Origin: Parasulfuritortus sp049322515
GTDB taxonomy: Bacteria; Pseudomonadota; Gammaproteobacteria; Burkholderiales; Thiobacillaceae
Direction: 5' to 3'
Assembly (NCBI GenBank): GCA_049322515.1
Contig: JBMOQW010000018.1
Coordinates: forward strand, 1 to 64,000
Length of the DNA: 64,000 nt
Below the pieces are notes generated by a model, which saw nothing but the letters and a program-made list of their open reading frames with translations, did not search any database and was not told the origin of the DNA. The position numbers and the translations under genes are program-made. Below, in pieces: positions 61,374 through 64,000 of the stretch (within the stretch, counting starts at the first letter, position 1; each line of letters opens with the position of its first letter).

Positions 61374-63512
61374 ATGATTCGATCGATCTCGCACCGTCCC
61401 ACGACCACCTTGCTCGTGGTGCTGCCCCTCAACCTGCTGGCCGCTTGCCTGGCCACCTGGCTGGCCTTGACGCCGCCATGGCTCGGCCTGCATCCCCAGG
61501 TGGATGGGACCCGTGTCCGGGCCGGGCTCACCCTCGGGCCGAGCGCCGAAATCCCCACCGGAGCGACCCTGGTCAGCCTGCGTGGCCTCGGCGAGTCCGA
61601 AGCCGTCGACCTGCTTCCTGTGGATCTGACCGAAGAACCCGACGTCGCGGCAAGCTACGCCGACATGGCAAGTTTTTTCTCGCGCCAGTCCCTGCTTGCC
61701 CGTCATCTGGCCCACCCAGGCATCGAACTGACCTGGCGCCAGGCGTCGTCCTTAACCCGCAGTCTGGTGGTCCCCGCCGCCCGGCCCCTGGCCGATCTTC
61801 CGGCCGGCTTCTGGTTCCAGCTCGGCGTCGCCATGCTGGGTTGCCTGATCGCGTGCTGGGTCTGGATCCTGCGTCCGAGAGATCCTGCCGCCGTCATGTT
61901 CGCCGTGACCGGGGTCGCTTTTCCCCTGTTCGCGTTTCCCGCCGCGATCTACAGCAGCCGGGAGCTGGCCCTGTCCGGAGCACTCTTCACGCAACTCAGC
62001 AGCCTCAACCACTTCGGTGCGGTGCTTTTCGGCACTGCACTGGTGGGCATATTCCTCTGCCATCCCAGGCCGCTGATCAGGCCGCGCCACCTGCCCTGGT
62101 TGTTCCTCGCCTATGGCACCTGGTGGTTGCTCGATGCCAGCCGTCTGGCGCCCGACCTTGACTGGGGCCATCGCTACGCCGTGATGTCGCAAATGCTCGG
62201 TGCCCTCGGGTTGGCAGGCTGGCAATGGTTCCGGGCCCGTGGCGCGCCCCTGGAACGGGCCGCCCTGCGCTGGTTCATCCTGTCCCTCCTGCTCGGCAGC
62301 GGCCTCTTCATCCTGTCGATGGTGGCCAGCATCAGCCTGGGCTGGCTGCCGCCGATCCCCCAGGGCTATGCTTTCGGGTTTTTCCTGCTCATCTATCTCG
62401 GCATCGCGCTCGGAATCGGCCGCTATCGATTGTTCGACCTCGACGAGTGGGCTTACCGGATCCTGCTCTGGGTGGGGGGGGCGAGCCTGGTGGCCAGCCT
62501 GGACGCCATGCTGATCCTCGGGCTCGGCTGGCAACCCGAGCTCTCGCTCGGCCTGACCCTGCTGATTGCCGGTTGGCTCTACTTTCCAGCCCGTCAATGG
62601 CTCTGGCAGCATGTGGCACATCGGCCCAGCGTGCGTCTCCATGAATTGCTTCCGGATGTCGTGGAGATCGCCTTCCAGCCCGCGCGCAGCGAGCGTTCGG
62701 TACGTTGGCGACAGTTGCTTGAACGCCTGCTCGCGCCCCTCGAGTGCCTGCCCGACTCGGCCGACAATGTCGAATTGATCGAGGACGGGCTGGGTCTCCG
62801 GATCCCGCCTTGCGGCGGGCTGGACGGAGTCCGACTGCGCTTCGCCCAGCAAGGTCGCCGCTTGTTTACCCGCCAGGACCAGGCACTGGCTTCGGCCCTT
62901 TGCCAGCTCATGGACCAGGCCGAGGCGAGCCGCCTGGCGCATGAACAGGGGCTCATCAAGGAGCGCCAACGGATCGCGCGCGACATGCACGACGATGTCG
63001 GCGCCCGGCTGCTGACCTTGATCCATCGTGCCGAACACCCGGACGTCGCCGACATCGCCCGCGCGGCCATGCGCGACCTGCGCAGCGCGTTGTCCGCACT
63101 CGACAGCCGTGCCAGACCTCTGCGGGAACTCCTCCATGACTGGCATGCCGAGGCCGGCCAGCGTTGCGAGGCGGCGGGCGTCACCCTGCACTGGCTGAAT
63201 CCCGACCCGCTCCCGGACCATGATCTGTTGCCCGGACAGCGGCTGGTGCTTGAACGGGGCCTGCGGGAGGGGCTGACCAATGCCCTGAAGCATGCGCATC
63301 CGACCGTCGTCAAGATCGAGATCGGCATCGATCACGACCAAGTTCGGCTTTCGGTGACCGATGACGGTACCGCGCCGCCCCCCGATACCTGGGTGCATGG
63401 TCGAGGCTTGCGTGGCCTGGGCGACCGACTCCAAGAGCATGAGGGCCGCTTCGACCTGACAGCCGTTGGCGGCGGCGGCTCCCGCTTGTGCTTGTCGTTG
63501 GCGCTCAGATGA
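61374..63512 (+). CDS. Membrane sensor histidine kinase (NarX/DegS-type)
   Basis: A 712-residue kinase. N-terminal part: a first transmembrane helix (LLVVLPLNLLAACLATWLAL), a periplasmic stretch of about 115 residues, then about seven further helices to near residue 415. The cytoplasmic kinase core is of the HisKA_3 type: RQRIARDMHDDVGARLLTLIHRAE holds the phospho-His, and the ATPase domain has an N box EGLTNALKHAHPTVVKIEI and G box GRGLRGLGDRLQEHEG. The stop overlaps the response regulator start, so they form a pair. The signal is unknown. Confidence 0.88.
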   Translation: MIRSISHRPTTTLLVVLPLNLLAACLATWLALTPPWLGLHPQVDGTRVRAGLTLGPSAEIPTGATLVSLRGLGESEAVDLLPVDLTEEPDVAASYADMASFFSRQSLLARHLAHPGIELTWRQASSLTRSLVVPAARPLADLPAGFWFQLGVAMLGCLIACWVWILRPRDPAAVMFAVTGVAFPLFAFPAAIYSSRELALSGALFTQLSSLNHFGAVLFGTALVGIFLCHPRPLIRPRHLPWLFLAYGTWWLLDASRLAPDLDWGHRYAVMSQMLGALGLAGWQWFRARGAPLERAALRWFILSLLLGSGLFILSMVASISLGWLPPIPQGYAFGFFLLIYLGIALGIGRYRLFDLDEWAYRILLWVGGASLVASLDAMLILGLGWQPELSLGLTLLIAGWLYFPARQWLWQHVAHRPSVRLHELLPDVVEIAFQPARSERSVRWRQLLERLLAPLECLPDSADNVELIEDGLGLRIPPCGGLDGVRLRFAQQGRRLFTRQDQALASALCQLMDQAEASRLAHEQGLIKERQRIARDMHDDVGARLLTLIHRAEHPDVADIARAAMRDLRSALSALDSRARPLRELLHDWHAEAGQRCEAAGVTLHWLNPDPLPDHDLLPGQRLVLERGLREGLTNALKHAHPTVVKIEIGIDHDQVRLSVTDDGTAPPPDTWVHGRGLRGLGDRLQEHEGRFDLTAVGGGGSRLCLSLALR

Positions 63513-64000
63513 TGCAAGCCATCCTGATCGTCGATGACCTGGTGGCCGCGCGCGCCTTGCTCGATCGGGCGGCCCGGCTGGCCTTTCCGGACTGCCGCCC
63601 GACGCATGCGTCCTCAGTCGCCGAGGCCCAGGCCGCGATCCAGACCGCGCGTTTCGACCTCGCCCTGATCGACCTTGGCCTGGGCGATGGCGATGGCATC
63701 GAGGTCTTGAGATGCTTGTCGACGCTTCAACCCGAATGCATCGGGGTGGTCGCCACCATCCTCGACGACGACGGGCATGTGTTCGATGCCCTGCGCGCCG
63801 GGGCCCAGGGTTATCTGCTTAAGGACCATCCCGAAGCCTGGCTGGCGACTCAGATGCGCGGCATTCGCGACGGCCAGCCGCCCCTGTCACCGTCCATCGC
63901 CCGCCGCTTGATCGGACACTTCGCCCAAGCGCAAGCCGACTCGGCCGGCTCCGTCAGCTTGAGCCCGCGTGAAACCGAAGTCCTGGCCCGGCTCGCCCAG
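63509..64000 (+). CDS. NarL/LuxR-type response regulator, truncated by window edge
   Basis: The visible 164 residues contain a receiver domain with the acidic pair in LIVDDLVAARA, the phospho-Asp in LALIDLGLGDGDGIE, and a Lys in GYLLKDHPE. The first part of a LuxR-type DNA-binding domain (LSPRETEVLARLAQ) follows. Its ATG overlaps the stop of the sensor kinase (63509-63512), so it is the cognate regulator. The rest of the DNA-binding domain is outside the window. Confidence 0.92.
   Translation, partial: MMQAILIVDDLVAARALLDRAARLAFPDCRPTHASSVAEAQAAIQTARFDLALIDLGLGDGDGIEVLRCLSTLQPECIGVVATILDDDGHVFDALRAGAQGYLLKDHPEAWLATQMRGIRDGQPPLSPSIARRLIGHFAQAQADSAGSVSLSPRETEVLARLAQ

Overview
The window is GC-rich, densely coding DNA that looks like a chromosome segment of a betaproteobacterial, sulfur-oxidising chemolithotroph. 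That is inferred from gene content: a flavocytochrome c sulfide dehydrogenase operon, an octaheme cytochrome of the tetrathionate reductase family, an SQR-like flavoprotein, cytochrome bd, a three-gene bc1 complex followed by sspA-sspB, and pabB, zwf, gnd and glgA. No rRNA is present, so the genus cannot be fixed.

Layout. 1-290: AT-rich stretch abutting a truncated recQ tail. 345-7469 (minus): a sigma-54 activator with a Cys-rich PAS domain, a TrpD-like protein, a Rieske protein and an RND efflux pair. 7470-23104 (plus): respiratory and sulfur genes: cydP-cydA-cydB-cydX; an octaheme cytochrome/cytochrome b operon bracketed by two NifX-like proteins; an fccA-fccB-cytochrome c4 operon with metal and DUF genes; a radical-SAM pseudogene; an SQR-like protein; truncated haemoglobin; a DUF3365 haem lipoprotein; and a SLAC1-type channel. 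Four sequences match the -24/-12 sigma-54 promoter consensus (GG and GC exactly 12 bases apart). They lie upstream of cydP, the octaheme operon, the fcc operon, and a gene-free stretch that ends in a strong intrinsic terminator and so may encode a small RNA of about 130 nt. One sigma-54 activator in the window could link all four.

23262-36893: two convergent surface-structure loci. On the plus strand are a secreted protein with about ten 36-residue repeats, a small exported protein, and a CsgG-like/DUF4384 lipoprotein (curli-like export is an inference). On the minus strand is a two-partner secretion system (TpsB, 1905-residue TpsA) whose adhesin gene overlaps a WD40-caspase gene.

36922-46016: a compact integrated element of about 9.1 kb in tRNA-Ser(TGA). 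It carries a tyrosine integrase, a repressor-like HTH protein, AlpA, a primase/helicase-like protein and a fused prohead protease-capsid protein, but no recognisable portal, terminase or tail gene. It looks like a phage satellite or a decayed prophage. Probable integrase arm sites (TTACCACGG) lie inside both ends.

46122-64000: housekeeping and regulation: pabB; a FixL/FixJ-like pair; a LuxR-type regulator; an atypical tRNA-Thr; sspB-sspA; petC-petB-petA; a DegS-like protease; gnd-zwf; glgA; a lipoprotein; and a NarL-type two-component pair whose regulator runs off the window edge.
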